From: a virus
Virus record (IMG/VR): IMGVR_UViG_3300030222_000026
Coordinates: 1 to 54,646 of that record
DNA: 54,646 nucleotides
Strand: one strand, 5' to 3'
A program made the position numbers and the translations under genes. The notes below the pieces were generated by a model that saw only the letters and a program-made list of their open reading frames with translations, did not search any database and was not told the DNA's origin. Shown here one piece after another: positions 44,041-51,552 of the stretch (the first letter of the stretch is position 1; each line of letters opens with the position of its first letter).

Positions 44041-44065
44041 GGGCAGGCCGCAAGGCTTGCCCTTT
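44041..44065 (+). terminator. Terminator after 43833 gene
   Basis: GGGCAGGCC and GGCTTGCCC form a 9-bp stem (one G-T pair) around GCAA, followed by TTTCTC. Confidence 0.75.
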
Positions 44066-44111
44066 CTCGTGCTCATGAACGGCACGACACCAGACACAAG
44101 GAGATCACGCC

Positions 44112-44258
44112 ATGACCGACGAGCGCCGCGAAACCCTCAACGCCTTGGCCCAAGCCCTCCGTCAGGAAGCCGCATTCTGGCGTCAGGAGGGTGATCACAA
44201 CCGCGCCGATGACTGCCTCAAGCGCGCTCGGATCGCCGAGAAGCGCCTCGCCGCCTGA
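44112..44258 (+). CDS. 48-aa helical protein
   Basis: This gene encodes MTDERRETLNALAQALRQEA and then AFWRQEGDHNRADDCLKRAR and a short basic end. AAGGAG in an ACACAAGGA leader precedes the ATG. It is followed by the second copy of the 27-bp element and a terminator. It is probably all helix; function unknown. Confidence 0.65.
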   Translation: MTDERRETLNALAQALRQEAAFWRQEGDHNRADDCLKRARIAEKRLAA

Positions 44259-44263
44259 TCACA

Positions 44264-44290
44264 ACGCGTGTTGAAAAGGAGTCTTAGAGA
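44264..44290 (+). repeat. 27-bp recurring element, copy 2
   Basis: It differs from copy 3 at only two positions (ACG or ATG at the left end, AAAAGG or AAAGGG in the middle). It lies directly upstream of a strong terminator stem. Confidence 0.8.
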
Positions 44291-44294
44291 TCGC

Positions 44295-44325
44295 AAGGCG
44301 GGGCCATTTGGCCTCGCCTTTTTTT
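44295..44325 (+). terminator. Rho-independent terminator behind 27-bp element
   Basis: An 11-bp stem (AAGGCGGGGCC with GGCCTCGCCTT, one G-T pair) around ATTT ends in a run of seven T. Confidence 0.9.
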
Positions 44326-44352
44326 CGTCCACGACACACAAGGATCACAACC

Positions 44353-44712
44353 ATGACGACACCGAATGCCTACGTGCTTCTGCACGCCGACCGCACCATG
44401 TCCCCGCTGATCGTGGATTACACCATAGCCAACGCCCTTGAAGTGATCAAGGAACTGAGGACGCTCACGACCGACGTCAGCGATCCCGACGCGTGGCTTG
44501 CGCCCGTCCTTGTCACGATCTCGGCGCGCGCCGCAAGCCCGACCGAGCCGATCAAGGTGCGGAGGCTCACACGGCAGGATCGCAAGCTGATCCGTACTGA
44601 TCCGTACGCCTTCGCGCGTACGGAGGGGCTCGACCTCATCGTCTACGACGTGAAGGAGGGGGTCTACAATATGTGCCTCTGCGGCCAGCCTGCGGAGAGC
44701 GAAGCGGCCTGA
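44353..44712 (+). CDS. Hypothetical protein
   Basis: This 119-aa protein has a mixed alpha/beta pattern (YVLLHADRTMSPLIVDYTIA, then a basic VRRLTRQDRKLIRTD) and two Cys near the end (MCLCGQP). The ATG at 44353 follows an ACACAAGGA leader; the in-frame start at 44308 lies in the terminator and is rejected. A terminator follows. Not recognised. Confidence 0.68.
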   Translation: MTTPNAYVLLHADRTMSPLIVDYTIANALEVIKELRTLTTDVSDPDAWLAPVLVTISARAASPTEPIKVRRLTRQDRKLIRTDPYAFARTEGLDLIVYDVKEGVYNMCLCGQPAESEAA

Positions 44713-44741
44713 TCACGACCGATCACACGGCCAGGGGGAGA

Positions 44742-44769
44742 GGCGACGGCATGAGCCGTCGCCTTTTTT
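44742..44769 (+). terminator. Rho-independent terminator after 44353 gene
   Basis: GGCGACGGC and GCCGTCGCC form a perfect 9-bp stem around ATGA with six T. Confidence 0.92.
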
Positions 44770-44780
44770 CATTGACTCAA

Positions 44781-44803
44781 GGGTGTCGCATAGTGTGACA
44801 TCC
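44781..44803. promoter_or_regulatory. 23-bp palindromic operator, copy B
   Basis: GGGTGTCGCA, three bases and TGTGACATCC. It lies between a terminator and the gene at 44838, where a new transcript must start. TTGACT lies just upstream at 44772. Confidence 0.8.
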
Positions 44804-44837
44804 GGAAGACATCCACCACCACACGAAAGGACACCAC

Positions 44838-45101
44838 ATGGCCCTCACCACGGCGGCGGCCAGCCGCAAGGATCGCTCGATGAGCGACCACGAACTCAGG
44901 CGGTTTCAGCACCGCCATTACGCTGCCATCGCCGCCATCCTGCGGCGTATGCAGGAAGACGGCCTCGTCCCTGTGCCCATCTGCAACAGGGTCACGCAGC
45001 ACTTCGCCAACGAGTTCGAGCGGGCGAACGAGAAGTTCGACCGATCCCGTTTCATCCTCGGCACCGTGAGTGGCGATCACCTGCCCGAAGACTTCGCCTG
45101 A
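44838..45101 (+). CDS. Hypothetical protein, first gene behind operator B
   Basis: This 87-aa basic, helical protein (ELRRFQHRHYAAIAAILRRM, then RVTQHFANEFERANEKFDRSRF) has a CACACGAAAGGACACCAC leader before its ATG. It heads an operon controlled by the palindrome at 44781. No family was recognised. Confidence 0.68.
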   Translation: MALTTAAASRKDRSMSDHELRRFQHRHYAAIAAILRRMQEDGLVPVPICNRVTQHFANEFERANEKFDRSRFILGTVSGDHLPEDFA

Positions 45102-45118
45102 CACAAGGAACCACCACC

Positions 45119-45472
45119 ATGCTGCTCATCACCAGCGACCAGAACCTGCGTCTCGACCGCAACGGGGAGGCCCTTGCAGCCCGCCGCAAGGACGCGCTCG
45201 ATCTCACCCCTCCTCTCAAGCTGTTCACGCCCTGGGGTGGCGCGACGTGGCTGTTGGTCAGCCGCGACCCGGACCACCACAACATTCTCTTCGGCCTCTG
45301 CGATCTCGGCCTTGGTTACCCCGAACTCGGCGACGTCGACCTCGACGAACTCAAGGCCCTGCAAGGGCCATGGGGGCTCAGGGTGGAGCGAGACATCCAC
45401 TGGACGGCGCGCAAGCGTCCGCTCCGCCACTTCTACGACGAGGCCATGGCCAACGGGAGGATCGTGGCGTGA
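45119..45472 (+). CDS. DUF2958 protein
   Basis: This 117-aa protein matches the DUF2958 pattern known from plasmids and integrative elements. It has LKLFTPWGGATWLLVSRD, then ILFGLCDLGLGYPELGDVDL, and LRVERDIHW. The function of the family is not known. It starts after GACACAAGGAACCACCACC and its stop overlaps the next start (GTGA). Its presence links this phage arm to the accessory gene pool of conjugative elements. Confidence 0.82.
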   Translation: MLLITSDQNLRLDRNGEALAARRKDALDLTPPLKLFTPWGGATWLLVSRDPDHHNILFGLCDLGLGYPELGDVDLDELKALQGPWGLRVERDIHWTARKRPLRHFYDEAMANGRIVA

Positions 45473-45558
45473 AGGACGTCGACGAGATTGCCGCCAATGC
45501 CCTCGGCATCGCCTTCATCCTGATCATCTGGCTGACCGTGTGGGAGGTGCTGCCATGA
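45469..45558 (+). CDS. 29-aa single-TM peptide
   Basis: The product is short: an acidic start (KDVDEIAANA) and one membrane segment (LGIAFILIIWLTVWEVL). It begins at GTG with GGGAGG upstream and overlaps both neighbours by 4 nt (GTGA, ATGA). Such coupling supports translation. The function is unknown. Confidence 0.6.
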   Translation: MKDVDEIAANALGIAFILIIWLTVWEVLP

Positions 45559-45827
45559 CCCTGTTCGAGCGCATGGGGAGATCGCTGGCCGACTTCAAGC
45601 GGGGCCTGAAAACTCCGGCTCCGCCTAACCCGGAGCCACCGATCACATTCACGAAGACGTGTGAGTGGTGCAGGTATTTCGCCACCCCGCTGACGTGCCG
45701 CCGATATCCGAAGCACACCGCCGCCCCCTCGCCCTCCCACGTGTGCGGAGAGTGGGATCATGGACGTCACGCGGCGAAACAGCTTGACGATCACATGTTG
45801 TGGAAATGGAGGCAATTCGGGACGTGA
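45555..45827 (+). CDS. Small Cys-rich zinc-knuckle-like protein
   Basis: This 90-aa protein has a basic N-terminal helix and then CEWCRYF, a Cys in LTCRRYP and HVCGEW. The pattern C-x2-C ... C ... C-G-acidic-aromatic also occurs at the end of the exonuclease encoded at 9230-10042 (CANC ... WYC ... VCGDY). This suggests a shared zinc-binding module. It is the third gene of a tightly overlapping set. Confidence 0.7.
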   Translation: MTLFERMGRSLADFKRGLKTPAPPNPEPPITFTKTCEWCRYFATPLTCRRYPKHTAAPSPSHVCGEWDHGRHAAKQLDDHMLWKWRQFGT

Positions 45828-46162
45828 CCGACCGCCTCAACAAGACGCTGGCCCTGCTCAACAGGGCCACGTCGGAGGGCGAAGCCCTCGCCGCTTGGCG
45901 AGCGGCTCGCCGGATCAAGCCGGATGGGGAGTTGTTCGTTTCTCCGTCCACTCAATCCACCATGAGCAACGAAGACATCGGGAGGATCGCCAGACACATC
46001 AACTACTTGAACACACTACTCAGCATGGAGAAGCGCACGGTCATTCTCGAGCGAAGGAAAGCGCGACAAGCACGGGAGCGTGGAGTTGTCATGGCAATTG
46101 TTGCCTTCGCAATTGGCATGATCTTCGGCTGGCACGCAGCCGTGCTTGCCATCTCCTCATGA
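45824..46162 (+). CDS. Hypothetical protein with C-terminal TM
   Basis: This 112-aa protein has a helical N-terminal part (DRLNKTLALLNRATSEGEAL), a basic stretch (RRKARQARERG) and a C-terminal membrane segment (VVMAIVAFAIGMIFGWHAAV). GTG 45824 is chosen because it overlaps the previous stop (GTGA); an ATG at 45806 is an alternative. It is probably an inner-membrane protein with its N-terminus in the cytoplasm. Confidence 0.62.
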   Translation: MTDRLNKTLALLNRATSEGEALAAWRAARRIKPDGELFVSPSTQSTMSNEDIGRIARHINYLNTLLSMEKRTVILERRKARQARERGVVMAIVAFAIGMIFGWHAAVLAISS

Positions 46163-46178
46163 CACAAGGAACACCACC

Positions 46179-46490
46179 ATGAACACCGAGTTTTGCAGGA
46201 TCGAGCGACATCAGGGGCATCAGGCCCTCGCCATGCTCGAAGATCGGGACGATGAGGGTGGGAACCTCTTCGTCCACATTCGAACCGATGCAGGAGGGGC
46301 CACGCTCTCGCTCTCCTTCGGAGGGTGGCCCCCGGAAGAGCGCGATCTGGCCATCGAGGCCATGAAGCGGGTCAACCTGAGTGCTTGGGTCGTCATCGCC
46401 CTGACGGGCGACTACGAGCGCATCACGGAGATCTTTGACCCCATTAAGGACATCTTCAATGGCGTCAAGCTGGAGGGTTCCAATGCCTGA
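46179..46490 (+). CDS. Hypothetical protein
   Basis: This 103-aa acidic protein has a beta-rich start (FCRIERHQGHQALAMLEDRD) and then LSLSFGGWPPEERDLAIEAM and a helical end. It begins after GACACAAGGAACACCACC. Its stop overlaps the next small gene. No family was recognised. Confidence 0.66.
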   Translation: MNTEFCRIERHQGHQALAMLEDRDDEGGNLFVHIRTDAGGATLSLSFGGWPPEERDLAIEAMKRVNLSAWVVIALTGDYERITEIFDPIKDIFNGVKLEGSNA

Positions 46491-46599
46491 CCTACCCAAG
46501 ATGCGGGTCGGCGACCTGCTCCACAGCCTACCCACCAAGAATGCCGACAGGCTGAGGCTGCTCTGCCTGTTCATCGTGATCGTGGCCCTCTTCACATAG
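46483..46599 (+). CDS. 38-aa small membrane peptide
   Basis: This gene encodes MPDLPKMRVGDLLHSLPTKN followed by a hydrophobic end (RLRLLCLFIVIVALFT). GGAGGG lies upstream and the start overlaps the previous gene by 8 nt. A one-TM peptide is likely. The coding call is moderate. Confidence 0.55.
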   Translation: MPDLPKMRVGDLLHSLPTKNADRLRLLCLFIVIVALFT

Positions 46600-46616
46600 A
46601 GGCCACCACGCTTGCG

Positions 46617-46639
46617 GGGTGTCGCACAATGTGACATCC
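46617..46639. promoter_or_regulatory. 23-bp palindromic operator, copy C
   Basis: GGGTGTCGCA, CAA and TGTGACATCC, identical in both arms to copies B and D. It is 40 bases upstream of the ATG at 46680, in an otherwise empty gap. Confidence 0.8.
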
Positions 46640-46679
46640 TGTTGACGTCTACCACCACCACAGAAACGGAGACACAAGG

Positions 46680-47438
46680 ATGACCACCATCAATTTCGTG
46701 AACGTTCCCACCTCTTGCGATGCCGACACCATCGACGCCGACTCCAGGGCGTTCGGCGACGCCCTCATCAAGGCGTTCGTCGCCTTCGTCGACAATCGCC
46801 TCGATGCCGACCCGGAATTGGGGGAAGTGGAGCATCTGGAGACTGCTCGGCACATAACGAGGGGTCCGGATGGAGACTCCCAGATGCAGAGCACCCACCT
46901 GATACAGCAGGTGGCCAATGGCCTCTGCGACAACGACCCCCGCCTGATGTTCGTGCTGCTCAACCTGATCGGGCTGCGTCGGATCGCGCTGACCCACAAG
47001 ACGGGGGCGGCGCACGCCTTCATCAACTCGTTGATCGCCGCCACGGTGAAGACGAGGGTTGCGCCTCCGAAGATCCTCGAGATCGCCTACGACGTCGCGG
47101 TCAGAAAACTGGAATACAAGGTCGAGTTCCGTGGCGAAGACGGCTTCGTCGTCTTCGAGGACGGACGGGAGTTCAAGGTGGCCGGGGGGCGGAATGGCAC
47201 CGACTTCCCCGAGCCGGTTTCGCTCGAAGATGAAGCGGAGCACGAGGTCAGGGCGATCAGGCTGACACTCGATGACGTCAACGAGTTCGCCACCTTGGTC
47301 GAGCAGGCCGAGGCCGGGGGTGGCGACACCATCTCGTGGCGGGGCATGGACGTCCCGCTCGAGGTCGCCACCAAGCTGATTGCCATGGCCAAGGCGGCTG
47401 AGGAGGCGGGCGGGGAGCCCAAGGCCACCGTCCACTAA
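46680..47438 (+). CDS. Hypothetical protein behind operator C
   Basis: This 252-aa acidic protein has a helical first half (ADSRAFGDALIKAFVAFVDN, then LIQQVANGLCDNDPRLMFVL). The second half has a beta segment (KVEFRGEDGFVVFEDGREF) and an acidic C-terminal helix. No known domain was recognised. The leader GACACAAGG is directly before the ATG. It is the only gene between operator C and the 27-bp element/terminator pair, so it forms its own transcription unit. Confidence 0.7.
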   Translation: MTTINFVNVPTSCDADTIDADSRAFGDALIKAFVAFVDNRLDADPELGEVEHLETARHITRGPDGDSQMQSTHLIQQVANGLCDNDPRLMFVLLNLIGLRRIALTHKTGAAHAFINSLIAATVKTRVAPPKILEIAYDVAVRKLEYKVEFRGEDGFVVFEDGREFKVAGGRNGTDFPEPVSLEDEAEHEVRAIRLTLDDVNEFATLVEQAEAGGGDTISWRGMDVPLEVATKLIAMAKAAEEAGGEPKATVH

Positions 47439-47459
47439 GACTTCCCACTGACACGCACA

Positions 47460-47486
47460 ATGCGTGTTGAAAGGGAGTCTTAGAGA
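47460..47486 (+). repeat. 27-bp recurring element, copy 3
   Basis: It is nearly identical to copy 2 and again lies directly upstream of a hairpin terminator. Confidence 0.8.
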
Positions 47487-47487
47487 A

Positions 47488-47520
47488 AGCCGAGGCCGTC
47501 TTTTGGCCTCGGCTCTTTTC
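47488..47520 (+). terminator. Rho-independent terminator behind 27-bp element
   Basis: AGCCGAGGCC and GGCCTCGGCT form a perfect 10-bp stem with a 7-base loop followed by CTTTTC. Confidence 0.85.
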
Positions 47521-47546
47521 TCAACCGACACAAGGACACCACCACC

Positions 47547-49376
47547 ATGGAATACCGAGCCAGAGCGGAGGCGCTCGTGGCGGCGTACTGTCGTGGCCAC
47601 ACGTCAGAGCACGCCCGAACCTTCAACGACCATCGCCGCAGCCGAGTGCGCAAGCTGGTCATGGACGCAACCGAGGATTGGGACCGTGATGGCCTCCTTC
47701 ACGAGGCTGATAACCACGGCCACGGCCACAGGTTCTCTTCGTACAAGGGAACCTTCAGCACACTGCGTGACACCATGGATAACTCCATGATGGTCGCTGT
47801 CGTGCTTGGCCTTGCCGATGAGGAGATCATCCGGAAGCTGCTTCGGGGCCATAAGCCCCTCTCGGCACCTTATGCGGCGATCAGTTCGTTGGTCACTCAC
47901 ATGAACCAACTCAACCTGATCATATGGCGTGAGGCACTCCTGATTGGAACGCGGGCACATCCGAACGATACGTCGGAAGACCTGAAGAAGAGGTCGGAGA
48001 GAGTCGCTCGAGTAATTGCGAACGCGAAGTGGGACTCCGGCATCGACACCGAAGACTTCCAGGAGTTCGTCATCAACCATGCGATGACGATGGCGACCGC
48101 CCTCGCGGAGGGCGGTCTCGACCCCAAGTCCGTGCACGACATGGACACCACCACCACCACCGAGAAGGACACCACCATGACCGACACCAACATCGACTCC
48201 ATCACCTCCGGTCTCGAAGCCATCGGCGACGGCGAGCGCGCCGTGGTCGATGCCTTGCTTCAGAAGTTCAACGTGCCGCAGATCGACGACATCGAGTCGA
48301 AGTTTCAGACGCTCAGGGAAAAGGCCAAGGAGGCGGCGTCGGGGCCGACCGGCGTGAAGATCGAGGTCAAGCTGGAGGATGCCTATGGCACCAACAAGGT
48401 CGGCGATCTGCCTGATGGCAAGGTCGACTATCGCAAGGCCAGCGACGTCTTCGGCATCACCGGGAAGGGTGTGTCGATGTTCGATTTCGATGTGCCCGTG
48501 TGGACGTGGGATGCGGAGCACCCGATGGTGCCGGAGGTTGACGATCACTATCGGTTCGAGCCGTCCTCGCTCCTGCGTGCGCTCATGGCCGTCGTCATGA
48601 ACAAGATGGCGTGGATTTACGGTCATACCGGGACCGGCAAGTCCACGCTCGTCGAGCAGATCTGCGCCCGCCTCAAGTTCCCGATGATCCGTGTCAACTT
48701 CGACTCCGAAATCACCCGCATGGACCTGACCGGGAGGGATACCCTCACCATCGACGCCTCGACGGGAACGCAGATCACCGAGTTCGTGGAGGGTCTGCTG
48801 CCGCAGGCGCTCCAGATGCCCTGCGTGATGCTGGCCGACGAACTCGACGCCATCCGGCCCGACGTCGCCTACGTGTATCAGCGGGTTCTCGAAGGCAACG
48901 GCATGGTGCTCAACGAGAACGGTGGGCAGGTGATCAAGCCGCATCCGTGGTTCCGCCTCATGGCAACCGGCAACAGCCGTGGCAACGGCGACACCAGCGG
49001 CATGTACAACGCCGTCAGGCCGCAGTCCATGGCCATGCTGGACCGCTTCGGCGTGTGGATCGAGGTCGACTACATGGCCATCCACGAACTGAAGAGGCTG
49101 CTCAAGTCCAAGTTTTCGGCGCTCAACAACGACGAGATCGACCTGATCTCCAAGTATGCCAACGAACACTGGACGGCCTTCAAGGGCGGCGATCTTCGCC
49201 AGCCGCTCTCGCCTCGTGGTGTTCAGGCGGTTGCCGAACAGTACACCTTCTTCAAGGGGCTGATGGCGCAGGACAAGGCCATCGAGCAGGCGATCCGCTG
49301 CGCCGTGGCCGACAGGGCCGAGGAGTCCGACGCGCAGGTCATCGCCGGGCTGATGCAGCGGGTCAAGAAGTCCTGA
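47547..49376 (+). CDS. MoxR/CobS-like AAA+ ATPase fused to an N-terminal domain
   Basis: This 609-aa protein has an unrecognised helical domain (residues 1-198), a linker DTTTTTEKDTT (200-210) and a CobS/MoxR-like AAA+ domain. That domain carries Walker A GHTGTGKST (359-367), Walker B VMLADE432 and a MATGNSRGNGD sensor-like motif. MoxR-type ATPases act as chaperones with VWA proteins, and such a gene follows at 49480. The linker DNA looks like this phage's normal intergenic leader, with a ribosome site before ATG 48177. That internal start would yield a 399-aa CobS-like protein, so two products are possible. Confidence 0.82.
   Translation: MEYRARAEALVAAYCRGHTSEHARTFNDHRRSRVRKLVMDATEDWDRDGLLHEADNHGHGHRFSSYKGTFSTLRDTMDNSMMVAVVLGLADEEIIRKLLRGHKPLSAPYAAISSLVTHMNQLNLIIWREALLIGTRAHPNDTSEDLKKRSERVARVIANAKWDSGIDTEDFQEFVINHAMTMATALAEGGLDPKSVHDMDTTTTTEKDTTMTDTNIDSITSGLEAIGDGERAVVDALLQKFNVPQIDDIESKFQTLREKAKEAASGPTGVKIEVKLEDAYGTNKVGDLPDGKVDYRKASDVFGITGKGVSMFDFDVPVWTWDAEHPMVPEVDDHYRFEPSSLLRALMAVVMNKMAWIYGHTGTGKSTLVEQICARLKFPMIRVNFDSEITRMDLTGRDTLTIDASTGTQITEFVEGLLPQALQMPCVMLADELDAIRPDVAYVYQRVLEGNGMVLNENGGQVIKPHPWFRLMATGNSRGNGDTSGMYNAVRPQSMAMLDRFGVWIEVDYMAIHELKRLLKSKFSALNNDEIDLISKYANEHWTAFKGGDLRQPLSPRGVQAVAEQYTFFKGLMAQDKAIEQAIRCAVADRAEESDAQVIAGLMQRVKKS
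48147..48179 (+). promoter_or_regulatory. Translated leader with internal start inside the AAA+ gene
   Basis: ACCACCACC repeats followed by GAGAAGGACACCACC and ATG match the leaders before 44838, 47547 and 49480. It is in frame within the larger gene. It could drive internal initiation at 48177. Confidence 0.65.
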
Positions 49377-49398
49377 AAAGTTCACATGGCCAGGAGGG

Positions 49399-49420
49399 AC
49401 GAGGCGCTTGCGCGCCTCGT
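49399..49420 (+). terminator. Hairpin after AAA+ gene
   Basis: ACGAGGCGC and GCGCCTCGT form a perfect 9-bp stem around TTGC, followed by only a short TT. It may attenuate transcription into the VWA gene. Confidence 0.6.
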
Positions 49421-49479
49421 TTCCACCATTCGTGCGGGAGCGGTGAGGCTTCCGCTTCTCTTGAGTGAAAGGACACACC

Positions 49480-51552
49480 ATGACTGACAAACCAATCGAC
49501 GCAATCGACGCCGACGCCCCCGGCGTCAAGCCCTTGATCTTCAAGGACGAGATGACGCGTGTGACCCGCACGTTGAGCCGTGACGCTGGACTCAATGTGA
49601 TCGTGTCTGGAACGCGGGCCTTCACGAATGGAAAGACCGTCGTGCTGCCCGACGTCGACGACACGGTGAACATCTCCCAGAACGCCGCCAACGTGGCGCG
49701 TGGTTACGTTGACCACGAGGCGGCGCACAATCGGTACACCGATATGGAGGGCGACTGGATCGCCAAGGCGAGAGCCCACGGTGGTGACTACGCTGAAGCC
49801 GTGCTTCAGGCCATTGAGGACGTGCGGATCGAGGGTCGGCAGGTCGCCGACTATCCGGGCAGCAAGGTGAACCTGTCGGCCACGGCCAACGCCACGTATC
49901 GGGTGCTGAACGAGGGCATCGAAGCGGGGGAGTACGACCTGTCGGATCAGCGGGCCATGTTTCCTGCGAGCGTCACGGCCAGGGGGCGGCAGAAGATCGG
50001 GCACGACCTCCTCGCAGAGGAGGTCGAGAAGATGGCGTCGCATCTCGACGGCGAGAATGCGTCGAAGCTGGAGACGCTGACCGACGAGATCGCCAGTCTG
50101 GCGTCGACCGAGGATGCCTTCCATCTGATGCGGCGGTTCGTCGACGAGGATGGCCAGATGCGGGATGAGCCGCTGAGCCGGGAGGCCGAGGGCCAGATGC
50201 CGGTGAAGGAGGGTAACGATGATGGCCAAGGCGAAGGCGAAGGGGGCAGCCAGAAGGGCGAAAGCGAGGGCGAGAGCCGCATGGGCGAAAGCGCCAAGGG
50301 GGCTGGCGGCGTGATGTCGAAGGCTGCCTCCGAGGCGGTATCGAGGGCGCTTGGAACAAGGCGTGAGTACGACGGAGTCCCCTACCTGTCGGATTGGGAA
50401 CTCGATATGTGGATCAGCCCCCGCAATGTGGAGGAAGTGTCGAAGGGCGTGGGAGAGGGCGCGAAGTTCGTGAGCGGCACTGTTCATGGGTGCTTTCTCG
50501 GGGCCAAACAGAACGAGGGGCGCAAGAGGTACAACGGGAAGAAGCGGAGGATCGGGCCGCACCTCAACGCCATCAAGAGCGCGTTCGAGCGCTACCTCAT
50601 GTCGAAGATGCAGCGGGGGTGGGAGCACGCCCTCGAGCAGGGACTCATCGACCCAAGACGGCTTGCCCAGGTGCCCACGGGGGCCAGCAACGTGTACCGG
50701 CGGCGCGACCCGGTTCAGGAGTTGGATACCTGCGTATCCATCATCGTGGACATGAGCGGCTCGATGTCGGGGCGTGAGATCGCGATGGCGCAGGAGGCGT
50801 GCATCGCGATCAGCGAGGCGATGCACCGACTCGGCATCCCGTTCGAGATTGTGGGACACACGACAATGGGGGATGACTGCTCGAGTGTGGCGAACGAGAT
50901 CCGTGGGCATGAGCATCTCAACAAGAAGTCGCATTACTCCATCGACGAGTACGAGGATATGCCCATCGGTGTGGGGCCGAAGGTCTATGGACTCTACGAC
51001 CTCGAGAAGTTGGCTCAGAATGTCGCCGGAAAGAGCCTGTCGAAGATCAGGAGGAAGGAGGAGAAGATCAGGAGGAAGGAGGACTGGATACCGGACGTCT
51101 ACGCCGACCCGAACGTCTACCAGACGCTCTTCGTCACGAGGTTTTGGACCCAGAACATTTACGAGTTCAAGGGGTTCGACGACCGGCTGTTCGACGTGGA
51201 GCCATACATCGGCGTGATGGACCAGATGGCGGGCGGCGGCACGATTGAGGCCGACACGATCCTGAAGGTGTACCAGCGGCAACTGCGCCGCAAGGAGAAG
51301 AAGCGCGTCATCGTCGTGTTGTCGGACGGCCAGCCGGGTGGCTACGGGCTGGCCGACGAGGAAGAGCGGACCAAGGATGTGTGTCGGTACGTTGAGAGTG
51401 ACAAGAATTGTCACCTCATGCAGATCGGCATCGGGAGTCCTGCGGGCAAACGGTACTACTCCAATGTCCATGTGATCAACAATACGAACGAACTTGCGCC
51501 CGTGCTGTTCGCCAATCTCAAGAACATCCTGCGCGTCCAGAAGGCAAGCTGA
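49480..51552 (+). CDS. CobT-like VWA-domain protein, partner of the AAA+ ATPase
   Basis: This 690-aa protein has an N-terminal region with HEAAH (79-83), a zinc-protease-like motif, and IEDVRIEGR (112-120), as in CobT-like proteins. An acidic Gly/Glu/Ser-rich linker (about 243-275) follows. The C-terminal VWA domain has the MIDAS motif DMSGSMSG (424-431) and VVLSDGQPGG. CobT/CobS pairs assemble cobaltochelatase; MoxR/VWA pairs more generally remodel protein complexes. A real chelatase role is unlikely without a CobN. A Lys/Arg/Glu repeat, IRRKEEKIRRKE, lies within the VWA domain. Confidence 0.82.
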   Translation: MTDKPIDAIDADAPGVKPLIFKDEMTRVTRTLSRDAGLNVIVSGTRAFTNGKTVVLPDVDDTVNISQNAANVARGYVDHEAAHNRYTDMEGDWIAKARAHGGDYAEAVLQAIEDVRIEGRQVADYPGSKVNLSATANATYRVLNEGIEAGEYDLSDQRAMFPASVTARGRQKIGHDLLAEEVEKMASHLDGENASKLETLTDEIASLASTEDAFHLMRRFVDEDGQMRDEPLSREAEGQMPVKEGNDDGQGEGEGGSQKGESEGESRMGESAKGAGGVMSKAASEAVSRALGTRREYDGVPYLSDWELDMWISPRNVEEVSKGVGEGAKFVSGTVHGCFLGAKQNEGRKRYNGKKRRIGPHLNAIKSAFERYLMSKMQRGWEHALEQGLIDPRRLAQVPTGASNVYRRRDPVQELDTCVSIIVDMSGSMSGREIAMAQEACIAISEAMHRLGIPFEIVGHTTMGDDCSSVANEIRGHEHLNKKSHYSIDEYEDMPIGVGPKVYGLYDLEKLAQNVAGKSLSKIRRKEEKIRRKEDWIPDVYADPNVYQTLFVTRFWTQNIYEFKGFDDRLFDVEPYIGVMDQMAGGGTIEADTILKVYQRQLRRKEKKRVIVVLSDGQPGGYGLADEEERTKDVCRYVESDKNCHLMQIGIGSPAGKRYYSNVHVINNTNELAPVLFANLKNILRVQKAS

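Noticed and set aside
42995-47486. 27-bp element as a conserved leader peptide (a short frame ending RES-stop is open in all three copies)
   Set aside because: Only copy 3 has an ATG, no ribosome site precedes any copy, and the differences between copies 2 and 3 change amino acids rather than third bases.
49480-51552. Cobaltochelatase (vitamin B12 synthesis) role for the CobS/CobT-like pair
   Set aside because: No CobN-like large subunit or other B12 gene is present, and such names are often carried over from general MoxR/VWA similarity.
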